From contig CALGGB010000277.1 in NCBI GenBank assembly GCA_937880925.1, positions 1 to 57,704 of the forward strand: a stretch of 57,704 nt of DNA, written 5' to 3'. Of the stretch, positions 1 through 10,645 are shown one piece after another. Every line of letters starts with the position of its first letter. Position 1 is the stretch's first letter. Under the pieces are notes generated by a model. It ran no database searches. It saw nothing but the letters and a program-made list of their open reading frames with translations, and had not been told where the DNA came from. This stretch comes from an uncultured Rhodospirillaceae bacterium (GTDB lineage Bacteria > Pseudomonadota > Alphaproteobacteria > SP197). A program made the translations under genes and the position numbers.

Positions 1-786
1 TTCGACAACATCAGCCATTTCGGGCCCCTGGCGCGCACCATCGATGACGCCGCCCTGTTCCTGGCCGCTGCCCAGGGACCGTTCGAGCGCGACATCATGT
101 CGCTGCAGACCCCGCTCGACATCACCATCCCGATCGGCGCCGATGTGAAGGGCCTGCGCATCGCGCTCGACATGGACCTCGGCTTCTATGCGGTCGATGA
201 CGAGGTCGCGGCCCATGTTGAGGCCTGCGCCACGGTCCTGCGGGAGGCGGGCGCCACGGTCGAGGAGGTTGACCTCGGCTGGACGCGCAAGATGAGCGAT
301 GCCTGGAACGTCTACTGGGACGTCTATCTTGCCGCCTTCTTCGAGCAGCATCTCGACAGCCGGCGCGAGGACCTCGATCCCACGATCGCCGCCATGTTCG
401 ACTCCGCACGCAAGGTCGATGCCATCACCTTCAAGCGGCTGGAGTTCGTGCGCACGGAGCAGTGGCTGGCGCTGTGCGACGTCTTCGAGCGTTACGACGC
501 CCTGATCTGCCCGACCTGCCCGATTCCTGCGCCCCCGGCCGACGCACGGGACGCGGAGCTCTACGGCGAGACGGACGAGGGCAAGCTGCGCGCCACCACC
601 ATGACCGAGGTCTTCAACAACATCGCCCAGTGCCCTGCCCTCTCGGTTCCATCGGGCTGGACGAAGGCAGGGCTGCCGACCGGGTTGCAGATCGTAGGCC
701 ACCGCTTCGACGACCTGATGGCGCTGCGCATCGGTGCAGCGATCGAGCGTGCGCGCCCCTGGGGAGACCGGCGCCCGCCGATCTGA
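1..786 (+). CDS. Amidase (amidase-signature / GatA-like family), C-terminal part; 5' end outside window
   Basis: Open from base 1 (FDNISHFGPLARTIDDAALFLAAAQG...); C-terminal amidase motifs such as NNIAQCPALSVPSGWTKAGLPTGLQIVG. Confidence 0.88.
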   Translation, partial: FDNISHFGPLARTIDDAALFLAAAQGPFERDIMSLQTPLDITIPIGADVKGLRIALDMDLGFYAVDDEVAAHVEACATVLREAGATVEEVDLGWTRKMSDAWNVYWDVYLAAFFEQHLDSRREDLDPTIAAMFDSARKVDAITFKRLEFVRTEQWLALCDVFERYDALICPTCPIPAPPADARDAELYGETDEGKLRATTMTEVFNNIAQCPALSVPSGWTKAGLPTGLQIVGHRFDDLMALRIGAAIERARPWGDRRPPI

Positions 787-932
787 AGCACCCCGCCAAG
801 GGGCGATCGCACCGTCGCCGGTGGCAGAACGGTGCAGAGTCCGTATAGTGCGCGCGAACATTCATTCTCCACGCGACGCCCTATTACCGGTACGCCAGCA
901 CAGCAATCTCCTGGCGGCCGAGGAACGATGCC

Positions 933-2588
933 ATGACCTTTGACTACATCATCGTCGGTGCGGGTTCGGCCGGTTGCGTGCTCGCCAACCGCTTGAGCAG
1001 CGACAGCGGCATCCGCGTCCTGCTGATCGAGGCCGGGCCCGAGGACAAGGCGCTGAGCCTGAAGATGCCCGCCGCGATGCTGACCAACCTCAATGGCAGG
1101 ACGCACAACTGGGCCTATCCCGGCGATCCCGAGCCCGGCCTGGACGGCCGGCAGTTGCGTCACGACCGTGGCAAGACCCTGGGCGGCTCCTCCTCGATCA
1201 ACGGCATGGTCTTCATCCGCGGCCATGAACTCGATTTCGAGGGCTGGCGCCAATCGGGATGCGAGGGCTGGGGCTATGCCGACGTGCTGCCCTACTTCAA
1301 GCGGATGGAAACCTATGACGGTGGTGCGGATGCCTACCGCGGCGGCGACGGACCGCTGTAGGTGCACCGTCCCAGCATCGACAACCCGCTGGCCGATGCC
1401 TTCCTTAAGGCCGGAGCCGAGGCGGGTTATCCCGCCACCGACGACATCAGCGGCTACCGGCAGGAAGGGTTCGGCCTGTTCGATCGCACCACCTTCAGGG
1501 GCGAACGCTGGAGCACGGCGCGCGCCTACCTGCACCCGGTGCGCAAGCGCGCCAACCTGGAGGTCGTGACCCGGGCCCTGGTCGAACGCGTCTCCATCGA
1601 GGATCGCCGTGCCACCGGCGTCGTCTATCGCGACCGCGAGGGCCGGCAGATAACGGCGACGGCAAGCCGCGAGGTCATTCTGAGCGCGGGCGCGGTGGGC
1701 AGCCCGCATATCCTGATGCTCTCAGGAATAGGTCCCCGCCAGGAACTGCAGGACAAGGGCATCGAGGTCGTCGCCGATCTTCCAGGCGTCGGCGCCAATC
1801 TCAGCGACCACCCCGATTTCGTGCTGAAGTACCGCTGCCTCCAGCCGGTCTCGCTCTGGCCCAAAACCAGGCCCCTGGGGCGTGTCCTGGCCGGCTTGCA
1901 GTGGCTTGCGACCCGTAAGGGGATCGCGGCATCCAATCATTTCGATACCGTCGCCTGCGTCCGCTCCGGACCGGGGGTCGAGTACCCCGACCTGCAGTTC
2001 ACCCTGTCGCCCATTGCCGTGAACGATGACACCTGGGCAGCGCTCCCCGAGCATGCCTTCCAGATCCACATGGGACTGATGCGCGCCCACAGCCGCGGCA
2101 GGATCGCCCTGCGCAGCGCCGACCCCGCGATCCCGCCCAGCATCCTGATCAACTACCTCCAGGACCCCAGGGACCGCGACCTGATGCGCAAGGGCATCCG
2201 CCTGATCCGCGAGCTGGTCGAGCAGCCGGCGTTTGCCGGGCTGAAGGGTGATGAAATCTTCCCGGGTGCGGATGCTCAGACGGACGAGGAACTCGACAGG
2301 CATCTGACGGCCAGCACGGCAAGCCAGTGGCATCTGACCGGTACGGCGCGCATGGGCAGCGCCAGCGATCAAGGTGCAGTCGTCGATCCTGCGGGCCGGG
2401 TCCACAACATCGAAGGGCTGCGGGTTGCCGATGCCTCGATCATGCCAAACGTCACCAACGGCAACACCAACAGCCCGACGATCATGATCGCCGAGAAACT
2501 GAGCGACGCCATCCTCGGAAAGCCGCCGCTGCCCAGGATCGAGGCAGAGGTCTGGCAGAATCCGGAGCACGCGACTCGCCAGCGCTGA
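933..2588 (+). pseudogene. GMC family oxidoreductase (choline dehydrogenase-like), interrupted by in-frame TAG at 1359-1361
   Basis: ORFs 933-1361 (FDYIIVGAGSAGCVLANRL..., GGSSSINGMVFIRG) and 1362-2588 (...ASQWHLTGTARMG..., VADASIMPNVTNGNTNSPTIMIAEK) share one frame and are separated by a single TAG. Confidence 0.8.
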
Positions 2589-2609
2589 TCCGCCGGGCGA
2601 GCAGACCGA

Positions 2610-2972
2610 TCAGGCCTTTCCCCAGCGCAGCCCGGCCAATGCCAGCGCCAGCCAGCCCGCGATGAACGCCATGGCGCCCGCGGGCGCGAACATGGTGATC
2701 GCCTGATCGCCGGTCAGCGCCGAAACGGCGAGCGAACCGCAGAACAGCACCATGCCGGAGGCGAACAGGCCACCGGCCAGCATGGCCCAGCGCCGTATCG
2801 CCGTGTCCGACAGCCAGGCGACCCCGACCAGGGCCAGAGCGTGCCACATCAGGTAACGCACGGCGGTTTCCAGGCGATGAGCAGCCTCGGGTTCCGCGAG
2901 GTGCGCGGCCACGGCGCCCAGCGCCACGGCGGCGGCGCCGGCGAGGCCGGCGAGGATCAGCCAGATCTTCAT
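2610..2972 (-). CDS. DUF423 family small membrane protein
   Basis: MKIWLILAGLAGAAAVALGAVAAH... four-helix pattern typical of DUF423/YgdD. Confidence 0.8.
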   Translation of the reverse strand: MKIWLILAGLAGAAAVALGAVAAHLAEPEAAHRLETAVRYLMWHALALVGVAWLSDTAIRRWAMLAGGLFASGMVLFCGSLAVSALTGDQAITMFAPAGAMAFIAGWLALALAGLRWGKA

Positions 2973-3059
2973 GACGCCCACATTTCACCGCAGCGGCGAT
3001 GCAACGCAAGCCCGTTCCATCGGTTGACTCCACCAGCAACACAAAGAAGGAGCAATCCC

Positions 3060-3620
3060 ATGAGCAAACTGACCGGAAAGCGTATCGCCATCCTGGCCAC
3101 CCACGGCTTCGAGCAGTCCGAGCTGGAAGTGCCCCGCGACAAACTGAGTGCAGCCGGTGCGGAGGTCGTCGTCGTCAGCCCCGAAGACAAAGCGATCAAG
3201 GGCTGGCAGGGCAGCGACTGGGGCAACGAGGTTGCCGTCGACATGAACCTTGATGACGCTCGTGTCGAAGATTTCGAGGCGCTCGTCCTGCCAGGCGGTC
3301 AGATCAACCCCGATGTGCTGCGCGTCGAGGAAAAGGCAGTGGCGCTGGTGCGCGCCTTCCACGATGCCGGCAAGCCGATCGGCGCCATCTGCCATGGCCC
3401 CTGGCTGCTGGTGGAGGCCGATGTTCTGCGCGGGCGGAACGCGACCAGCTACAAGTCGATCCGCACGGACATGGTCAATGCCGGCGCAAAGTGGCGCGAC
3501 GAGGAGGTTGTGACCGACAAGGGCATCGTCACCAGCCGCCAGCCTGACGATCTCGATGCCTTCTGCGCCAAGCTGATCGAGGAGATCGCCGAGGGCCGAC
3601 ATCAGCGCAAGGCAGCCTGA
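3060..3620 (+). CDS. DJ-1/PfpI family (type 1 glutamine amidotransferase-like) protein
   Basis: KRIAILATHGFEQSELEVPRDKL... and nucleophile elbow AICHGPWLLVEA. Confidence 0.9.
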   Translation: MSKLTGKRIAILATHGFEQSELEVPRDKLSAAGAEVVVVSPEDKAIKGWQGSDWGNEVAVDMNLDDARVEDFEALVLPGGQINPDVLRVEEKAVALVRAFHDAGKPIGAICHGPWLLVEADVLRGRNATSYKSIRTDMVNAGAKWRDEEVVTDKGIVTSRQPDDLDAFCAKLIEEIAEGRHQRKAA

Positions 3621-3632
3621 GGGAAAGCACAG

Positions 3633-4214
3633 GTGGCGGCACCGCGCTGGGAGTACCGCGTCTGGCACGATGCGCCGCCGCCCCTGCCCCTTGGCCCGGT
3701 CGAGGAACGCACCGACATCTATCTGCTGCACCGAGCCATGACCGCACGGATGGTCAAGGTGCGCGAGGGCATGCTTGATGTGAAGGAAATGGTGGATTGT
3801 TCGGGCGGCCTGCAGCGGTGGATGCCGGCGGGGCGCTATGGCTTTCCCCTGGGGGCCGGCCAGCTGGCTGCAGTGCTCTGCCTTGATCAAAGCGAACGTG
3901 CCATCCTGGGCGAGGACCTTTCCTCTCCGGAAGTGCTGCGAGAGAGGCTGGCCCAAGGCACCGGAACGGCGATCGTCAGCGTAAGCAAGCGCCGGGTGCT
4001 GGACGAAGTACACGATTGCCGCAGGGAAACGGCCCAGGTGCGCATACATGGCCGCTGGCATGGCTCTCAGGTGCTGGAGCATCCGCGGGCCGAGCGCGTT
4101 CGGTCCGCCATCCGTGCGCTGGGGTGGCCGGAAGCCGCCAACGAGAGCTACGCTCAACGTCTTGGCCGCGAGGATCAGCCGGCGATGGCTTCCAGCAGCC
4201 AGTGCATGCCGTAG
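3633..4214 (+). CDS. Hypothetical protein (GTG start)
   Basis: Long ORF in an otherwise empty gap; ERTDIYLLHRAMTARMVKVREGMLDVKEM is reminiscent of CYTH-type strands but not decisive. Confidence 0.6.
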   Translation: MAAPRWEYRVWHDAPPPLPLGPVEERTDIYLLHRAMTARMVKVREGMLDVKEMVDCSGGLQRWMPAGRYGFPLGAGQLAAVLCLDQSERAILGEDLSSPEVLRERLAQGTGTAIVSVSKRRVLDEVHDCRRETAQVRIHGRWHGSQVLEHPRAERVRSAIRALGWPEAANESYAQRLGREDQPAMASSSQCMP

Positions 4215-4297
4215 GCGGCCCCCGCCACCGCCACCACTCCGGCAAGATAGAGCCCGGCGAACCAGAACCAGCGATGGCGCGGCTCAGTCGTGGCCAT
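4175..4297 (-). CDS. 40-aa single-TM protein, DUF2474 / CydX-CioZ-like accessory of cytochrome bd-type oxidase (absent from ORF track)
   Basis: Translated by eye: MATTEPRHRWFWFAGLYLAGVVAVAGAAYGMHWLLEAIAG*; start lies inside the 3' end of cydB. Confidence 0.75.
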   Translation of the reverse strand: MATTEPRHRWFWFAGLYLAGVVAVAGAAYGMHWLLEAIAG

Positions 4298-5288
4298 AAC
4301 CATCGTCTTTCGAGGGTGGGCCGCGGAACACCCAGTAGGTGTAGGCGGTGTAGCAGAGGATCACCGGCAAGACGACGATGACGCCGACCAACAGCAACTG
4401 CTGCGTGGCCGGCACGGCGGCGGCCTCCCAGATGGTCAGCACACGCGGCACGGCATAGGGCCACAGGCTGATGCCCAACCCCAGGAAACACAGCAGGAAG
4501 GCCGCGATGGCGCTGAGAAAGGGCTGCAGGGTGCGGTCCTTCACCAGCCCGTACCACAGCGAGGCAAACGCTGCCGCAGTCAGGAAGGGCACCGGCATCA
4601 GCCACAGCATCTGCGGCCAGGTGAACCAGCGCCGCTCGATCTCGGCATCGGCCAGCGGCGTCCACAGGCTGACGATGGCCATGGCGACCAGCACGATAGC
4701 TGCCGCGCGCATCGCCATGATGCGGGCCCATTCGCGCAGTTCGCCCCGGCTCTTGGTCACCAGGAAACAGGCGCCCAGGAGCGCGTAACCTGCGACCAGG
4801 GCGGCGCCGGTGAACAGGTTGAAGGGATGCAGCCAGCTCCACATGCCGCCCATGTGGGCGCCGTCCTCGAAGCTGAAGCCGCCGACGAAATGGCCGAGCA
4901 CGATGCCCTGGCAGAAGGTGGCGAGCGTCGAGCCGAAGGCAAAGACCCGGCGCCAGATGTGTTCGCTGCCCGGCGAGCGGTGGCGGAACTCGAAGGCCAC
5001 GCCGCGCAGGATCAATCCCAGCAGCATGATGAAGATCGGCAGGTAGACCGCCGGCAGCAGCATCGCATAGGCCCGCGGAAAAATTGCCAGCAGAACCACG
5101 CCGCCCAGGATCAGCCAGGTCTCGTTGCCGTCCCAGACCGGCGCGATGGTCGCCATCATGTGGTCGCGCTCGGCGCGCGAGCGGGTGAAGGGAAAAAGGA
5201 TGCCGATGCCCAGGTCGAAGCCGTCGAGCACGACGTACATGACGACACCCACGACCAGGATGAGCGCCCAGATGACGACGAGATCCAT
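4284..5288 (-). CDS. cydB: Cytochrome bd-type ubiquinol oxidase subunit II (CIO type)
   Basis: [34 protein letters not shown]...WDGNETWLILGG. Confidence 0.95.
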   Translation of the reverse strand: MDLVVIWALILVVGVVMYVVLDGFDLGIGILFPFTRSRAERDHMMATIAPVWDGNETWLILGGVVLLAIFPRAYAMLLPAVYLPIFIMLLGLILRGVAFEFRHRSPGSEHIWRRVFAFGSTLATFCQGIVLGHFVGGFSFEDGAHMGGMWSWLHPFNLFTGAALVAGYALLGACFLVTKSRGELREWARIMAMRAAAIVLVAMAIVSLWTPLADAEIERRWFTWPQMLWLMPVPFLTAAAFASLWYGLVKDRTLQPFLSAIAAFLLCFLGLGISLWPYAVPRVLTIWEAAAVPATQQLLLVGVIVVLPVILCYTAYTYWVFRGPPSKDDGYGHD

Positions 5289-6625
5289 CAGCCCTCTCCC
5301 CCCGCCGGCGCCGGCTCGGGTCCAAGGGCGATCAGGTGCGCGCCCACGCCCAGGAAGACGATCATGACGACGGTGTAAACGATGCTGATCGCGATCAGCG
5401 AAAACGCCACCGAGCCGGTGGTGAGGCTCGGCGTCAGCGCGTCAGCCGTGCGCAGCACGTTGTAGACGACCCAGGGCTGGCGCCCGGCCTCCGTCGTCAC
5501 CCATCCCGCGAGGGTGGCAACGATCCCCAATGGTCCCACCAGCATCAGCAGCTTGAGGAACCGGGGCGATGTCTCCAGCCGTTTCCTGTGGCGCAGCCAC
5601 TGCCCCAGGAAGGCGACGCCGATCAGCAGGAAACCGATACCGACCATGATGCGGAAGGAGAAGAAGACCAGCGGCACATAGGGCCGGTCGGCGGCAGGCA
5701 CCGTGTTGAGGCCGACCAGGGTGCCGTCGAGCGTGTGTGTAAGGATGAGGCTGCCCAGATAGGGAACGCTGACCTCCCACAGGTTGCGCTCCAACGCCAT
5801 GTCGGGCCAGGCGAACAGGATCAGCGGTGCGCCCGAGACCGTTTCCCAATGGCCTTCGATCGCGGCGATCTTGATCGGCTGATACTCCAGCGTGTTGAGA
5901 CCGTGCTGGTCGCCAAGGAACGCCTGCAGCGGCGCAACGACCACGGCCATGGCCAGCGCCAGCTTCAGCGAGACCATCATCGCCTCGCGTTCCCTGTCGC
6001 GCAGGATGCACCACGCCGAGATGCCCGCCACGACAAAGGCCGAGCTGACCAGGGAGGCGTTGACCATGTGAAGCAGGCGGTAGGGGAAGGACGGATTGAA
6101 GATCACCGCCAGCCAGTCCTCCGGCACGGCGTAGCCGGCCGCACTGATGCTGTAGCCCGCAGGCGTGTGCATCCATGAGTTAGCCGAAAGAATCCAGAAG
6201 GCCGAGAAGGTGGTGCCCAGCGCGACCATGCAGGTCGCCAGGAAATGCAGGCGCGGGCCGACCCTGTTGGCGCCGAACAGCATGATGCCGATGAAGCCTG
6301 CCTCCAGGAAAAAGGCCGTCAGCACTTCGTAGCCGATCAGCGGACCCAGAACGTCGCCGATGAAGTTGGCGTAGCCGCTGAAGTTCAGGCCGAACTCGAA
6401 CGAGAGGACGACGCCCGAGACGACGCCGATGCCGAATGCGAGCGCAAAGAGCTTCACCCAGAAGCGGTAGAGGCGGATGTAGACGTCGCGCCTGGTCTTG
6501 AGCCAGAGGCCTTCCAGAAAGGCCAGGAACAGCGCCAGGCCGATGGTCATCGTCGGGAAGACGATGTGAAAGGCCGTCGTCAGCCCGAACTGGATACGCG
6601 ACAGGAGAAGAGCATCGAATTCCAC
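5288..6625 (-). CDS. cydA: Cytochrome bd-type ubiquinol oxidase subunit I (CIO type)
   Basis: [36 protein letters not shown]-loop [44 protein letters not shown]. Confidence 0.95.
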   Translation of the reverse strand: MEFDALLLSRIQFGLTTAFHIVFPTMTIGLALFLAFLEGLWLKTRRDVYIRLYRFWVKLFALAFGIGVVSGVVLSFEFGLNFSGYANFIGDVLGPLIGYEVLTAFFLEAGFIGIMLFGANRVGPRLHFLATCMVALGTTFSAFWILSANSWMHTPAGYSISAAGYAVPEDWLAVIFNPSFPYRLLHMVNASLVSSAFVVAGISAWCILRDREREAMMVSLKLALAMAVVVAPLQAFLGDQHGLNTLEYQPIKIAAIEGHWETVSGAPLILFAWPDMALERNLWEVSVPYLGSLILTHTLDGTLVGLNTVPAADRPYVPLVFFSFRIMVGIGFLLIGVAFLGQWLRHRKRLETSPRFLKLLMLVGPLGIVATLAGWVTTEAGRQPWVVYNVLRTADALTPSLTTGSVAFSLIAISIVYTVVMIVFLGVGAHLIALGPEPAPAGGEG

Positions 6626-6724
6626 GTCCTGGTTCCTTTCACCACGACCGCATCACCCTTGCCCCAATAGGGTTATTGCGGCCCGAAAGGCACCCGTCAA
6701 CCCCGGCTCGGGACCCCCAGCGGG

Positions 6725-7042
6725 TTACATGCCGTGGCGATAGTCCAGGTCGAACATGATCCAGAGGCTGCCGCCGACCATCAGGAAGATCAGCACGCCG
6801 GCAAAGGCCAGAGCCAGAAGGTTCTCACGCGGTGTCGAGGAAAAGCCCAGATGCAGGAAGAAGCGCAGGTGAACGCAGACCTGCGCGACGGCCGCCACAG
6901 CAATGATGATGAAGGTCGTCTGGCGGGGCAGACCGCCGAACGCCACCAGGCCAAAGGGGATCGCGGTCAGCAGCACGGCCAGGACAAAGCCGATGACATA
7001 GTTCTTCAGGCTGTGGCCCTGTCCGTCGGCGGCGTGTTCCAT
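6725..7042 (-). CDS. cyoD: Cytochrome bo3 ubiquinol oxidase subunit IV
   Basis: Small three-TM protein at the end of cyoABC: YVIGFVLAVLLTAIPFGLVAFG... RFFLHLGFSSTPREN. Confidence 0.93.
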   Translation of the reverse strand: MEHAADGQGHSLKNYVIGFVLAVLLTAIPFGLVAFGGLPRQTTFIIIAVAAVAQVCVHLRFFLHLGFSSTPRENLLALAFAGVLIFLMVGGSLWIMFDLDYRHGM

Positions 7043-7642
7043 CTACATGACCCCCGGAAGATAAACGATCGAGAAGATCCCGACCCAGACGATGTCGAGG
7101 AAGTGCCAGAACAGGCCGAGCCGGAAAAGCCTGGATTTGACCGGGGCGGTCAGCCCCTTGGTCATCACCTGGGCGGCCAGAACGACGATCCACAGCATAC
7201 CCATGGAGACATGCAGGCCGTGGGTGCCGACCAGAGCGAAGAAGGAGGAAAGAAAACCGCTGCGGTCGGGGCCCGCGTCCATGGCGATCATGCCGGTGAA
7301 CTCGCTGATTTCCATGGCGATAAAGCCAAGCCCCAGCACGAAGGTCACCGCCAGCCAGCCCAGAACCGCGCCGCGCTTGCCTGCGAGCATGGAGAGCGTG
7401 GCAAAGCCGAAGGTCATGCTGGAGACCAGCAGCAGCGCCGTCTCACCGGCAGCACGCGGCAGGCTGAACAGGGTATCTGGGCCAGGTCCGCCCGCGGTGC
7501 CCGGCAGCATGACGATGTAGGTGGCAAAGAGCAGCGCGAAGATGATCGCGTCGGTCATCAGGTAGATCCAGAACCCGAAAGCCCGCTCGCCGTAGATGTC
7601 CTCGCCGTGTTCGGCGTGCGCGCCTGCCGTGTGCATGGTCAT
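7043..7642 (-). CDS. cyoC: Cytochrome bo3 ubiquinol oxidase subunit III
   Basis: [23 protein letters not shown]..., [16 protein letters not shown]. Confidence 0.95.
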   Translation of the reverse strand: MTMHTAGAHAEHGEDIYGERAFGFWIYLMTDAIIFALLFATYIVMLPGTAGGPGPDTLFSLPRAAGETALLLVSSMTFGFATLSMLAGKRGAVLGWLAVTFVLGLGFIAMEISEFTGMIAMDAGPDRSGFLSSFFALVGTHGLHVSMGMLWIVVLAAQVMTKGLTAPVKSRLFRLGLFWHFLDIVWVGIFSIVYLPGVM

Positions 7643-9615
7643 GACGCCACTCCCGGCATGGCGGCGTAGCGCCGGTTTTCGATCGCCGCGACTTCCTCGG
7701 CCGAGATCGTGTACTCGGCATCGTCATTGCAGCAGCGCGCGATGACCGCCCCCATCATGATCAGCCCGCACACCACCGCCAGCCACCAGATGTGCCAGAT
7801 CATGGCAAAGCCGAAGACGAAGCTGAATGCCCCCATCATGATGCCGATCATCGAGTTCTTCGGCATGGTGATCGGAAGGTAGTGGTCGGGGCGCCGGTAA
7901 GCGGTGCCGCGTTCCTTCATGACCTGGAAGGCGTCTATATCGTCCACCGTGGGCACCACCGCGAAGTTATAGGGCGCGGGCGGCGAGGCGGTCATCCACT
8001 CCAGCGTGCGCCCGTCCCAGGGATCGCCGGTGCCGTCGCGCAGGCTCTCGCGCCGCTGCACGCTGACGTAAAACTGAATCGCCATGCAGGCAATGCCGAG
8101 CAGGACCATCAACGCACCCAGTGCCGCCACGATCAGATAGGGCTGCCATTCGGCGATGTCGTAACGCTCCATGCGCCGCGGCATGCCCATCATGCCCAGC
8201 AGGTAGAGCGGCATGAAGGCCAGATAGAAGCCGCTGATCCAGCACCAGAAGGCGCGCACGCCCCACTTTTCATCCAGACGGAAGCCGAAGGCCTTGGGGA
8301 ACCAGTACTGCACGCCGGCAAAGAAGCCGAAGAGAGCGCCGGGGATCAGCATGTTGTGGAAATGGGCGACCAGGAAGGTCGTGTTGTGCATCAGGTAGTC
8401 GACCGGGGGGATGGCGAGCAGCACGCCGGTGACGCCGCCGATCACGAAGGTGACGATGAAACCCAGGGTCCACAGCATTGCGGGATGAAAGGTGATGCGC
8501 CCGCGATACATCGTGAACAGCCAGTCGAACACCTTCACGCCCGTGGGCACCGCGATGATCATGGTGGCGATGCCGAACACCGCGTTGACGTTGGCGCTGG
8601 CCCCCATGGTGAAGAAGTGATGCAGCCAGACCGTGAACGAAAGGATGGCGATGACCGCGGTGGCATAGACCAGCGAGTGGTAACCGAACACGCGCTTGCG
8701 CGAGAAGGTCGCCACGACCTCAGAATAGATGCCGAAGGCCGGCAGGATCAGGATGTAGACCTCCGGATGGCCCCAGATCCACAGCAGGTTGGCGTAGTTC
8801 ATCATGTTGCCGCCATCGGCATTCGTGAAGAAATGCATGGCGAAGATACGGTCCAGGCCGAGCAATGCCGCGACCACGGTCAGAGCGGGGAAGGCAAAGG
8901 CCATCAGGATCGAGACGCAGAGCGCGGTCCAGGTGAACAGAGGCATGCGCATCAGGATCAGGCCCGGGGCGCGGCGCTTGATAATCGTGACCATGAAATT
9001 GATGCCGGTGAGCGTCGATCCCACGCCCGATATCAGCACGGACCAGAGCCAGTAATCGACACCCACGCCAGGCGAACTGGAGATGCCCGAATAGGGCGGA
9101 TAGCCGGTCCAGCCCGCGGTCGAGAACTTACCGATGACGAGCGAGATCAGGATCAGCCCCGCGCCCGCCGCGGTCAGCCAGAAGCTCAGCGAGTTCAGGA
9201 AGGGAAAGGCAACGTCGCGCGCGCCGATCTGCTGGGGCACCACGATATTGATCAGACCGGTCAGGAACGGCATCGCCATGAAAAAGATCATGATCGTGCC
9301 GTGGGAGCTGAAGACCTGGTCGAAATGGCCGGGTGGCAGATAGCCGCCATCATTCAAGGCGATCGCCTGCTGCGCGCGCATCATCAGCGCATCGACGAAG
9401 CCGCGCACCAGCATGATCATGGCCAGCACGATGTACATGATGCCGATGCGCTTGTGATCGACGCTGGTGAACCACTCGTTCCAGAAATAGCCCCAGGCGC
9501 GGAACCAGGTCAGCAGGGCAACGACGGCGAGGCCGCCCAGCACCGTGACCCCCGCACCGCCCATGGCGACCCAGCTGTAGAGCGGCAGGGCATCGATCGT
9601 CAGTCTTCCGAGCAT
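7639..9615 (-). CDS. cyoB: Cytochrome bo3 ubiquinol oxidase subunit I
   Basis: [22 protein letters not shown]..., [34 protein letters not shown]. Confidence 0.97.
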   Translation of the reverse strand: MLGRLTIDALPLYSWVAMGGAGVTVLGGLAVVALLTWFRAWGYFWNEWFTSVDHKRIGIMYIVLAMIMLVRGFVDALMMRAQQAIALNDGGYLPPGHFDQVFSSHGTIMIFFMAMPFLTGLINIVVPQQIGARDVAFPFLNSLSFWLTAAGAGLILISLVIGKFSTAGWTGYPPYSGISSSPGVGVDYWLWSVLISGVGSTLTGINFMVTIIKRRAPGLILMRMPLFTWTALCVSILMAFAFPALTVVAALLGLDRIFAMHFFTNADGGNMMNYANLLWIWGHPEVYILILPAFGIYSEVVATFSRKRVFGYHSLVYATAVIAILSFTVWLHHFFTMGASANVNAVFGIATMIIAVPTGVKVFDWLFTMYRGRITFHPAMLWTLGFIVTFVIGGVTGVLLAIPPVDYLMHNTTFLVAHFHNMLIPGALFGFFAGVQYWFPKAFGFRLDEKWGVRAFWCWISGFYLAFMPLYLLGMMGMPRRMERYDIAEWQPYLIVAALGALMVLLGIACMAIQFYVSVQRRESLRDGTGDPWDGRTLEWMTASPPAPYNFAVVPTVDDIDAFQVMKERGTAYRRPDHYLPITMPKNSMIGIMMGAFSFVFGFAMIWHIWWLAVVCGLIMMGAVIARCCNDDAEYTISAEEVAAIENRRYAAMPGVAS

Positions 9616-9633
9616 GATGTTCCCCGCGCCGGA

Positions 9634-10506
9634 CTAGTTGGTGGTCGCGCTGTGGTCGTGCCCCTCGGGGCTCATGTAACGCATGATGATGCGGTCGAAG
9701 AGGCCGTCCTCAAAACCGTCGTAGTGCACCACAGGGTGGGCGATGCTGGGCGCACGCAGGGTCTCGTAAGTTGCCTCATCGAGTGTTTCACCGGCGCCCC
9801 GCACGGTTTCGACCCAGGCATCGAAATCGGCCTGGCTGACCGCGCGGACCACGAAGGACTGCTGCGAAAAGCCGTCGCCGCTGTACTGGCTGTTGCGCCC
9901 TACGAACTGCCCGGCCTCATCGGCAAGCAGGTTGAGATGGGTCTCCATGCCTGCCATGGCGTAGATCTGGCTGCCCAGCGCAGGCACGAAGAAGGCGTTC
10001 ATCACCGTGTCGGAGGTGATATTGAGCGTAAGCGGCATGCCGGCCGGGAAAACCAGTTCGTTGACGGTCGCGATATCGTGGTCGGGATAGAGGAAAAGCC
10101 ACTTCCAGTCCTGCGCTACCACCTCGACAACCAGCGGCTCTACGTCGGGATCGATCTGCTTGAACGGATCGAGCTTGTGCGCATTGACCCAGACGTAACC
10201 GCCCAGAACGACAATGATCGCGGCCGGCACCGCCCAGATCACGACCTCGATGCCCAGGGAGGACGACCAGGACGGGTCGTAACGCCCCTTGCCGCCGTTG
10301 GCGCGAAAGCGCCAGGCAAAGACAAAGGCCATGATGAAGACCGGTACGGCGACAATCATCATGATCGCCAGGGTCTCGAACAGCAGGTCCCGTTCGGCCA
10401 TGGCCACGGGACCCTTGGGATCGAGAACGGGAGCCTCGGCCAGGCCGCAGGCAGCCAGAAGCAGGACCGGGACGCACAGCGCCACCCATCGAGCCAGCTC
10501 AATCAT
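9634..10506 (-). CDS. cyoA: Cytochrome bo3 ubiquinol oxidase subunit II (lipoprotein)
   Basis: MIELARWVALCVPVLLLAACGLAEAPVLDPKGPVAMAERDLLF; lipobox LAAC; ORF extends to 10614 but 10506 is a better start. Confidence 0.94.
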   Translation of the reverse strand: MIELARWVALCVPVLLLAACGLAEAPVLDPKGPVAMAERDLLFETLAIMMIVAVPVFIMAFVFAWRFRANGGKGRYDPSWSSSLGIEVVIWAVPAAIIVVLGGYVWVNAHKLDPFKQIDPDVEPLVVEVVAQDWKWLFLYPDHDIATVNELVFPAGMPLTLNITSDTVMNAFFVPALGSQIYAMAGMETHLNLLADEAGQFVGRNSQYSGDGFSQQSFVVRAVSQADFDAWVETVRGAGETLDEATYETLRAPSIAHPVVHYDGFEDGLFDRIIMRYMSPEGHDHSATTN

Positions 10507-10645
10507 TCGGCGCGTCTTCAAGGCTTGGCCCCCGCCTTCAGGATCATCCGCTGCACGCAGACACATCCGCCCCCGCAGCCCCGATATAATGACGACCATG
10601 GGCCCATGACACAAGTCAAAGCCCGCTTACAAAATAACGTCGCCC

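Noticed and set aside
1359-1361. Pyrrolysine or genome-wide TAG recoding
   Set aside because: TAG terminates several intact genes in this window; a point mutation or base error is simpler.
10598-10609. Perfect 12-bp palindrome CATGGGCCCATG upstream of cyoA
   Set aside because: Isolated, no second copy seen and no clear promoter alignment; could be chance.
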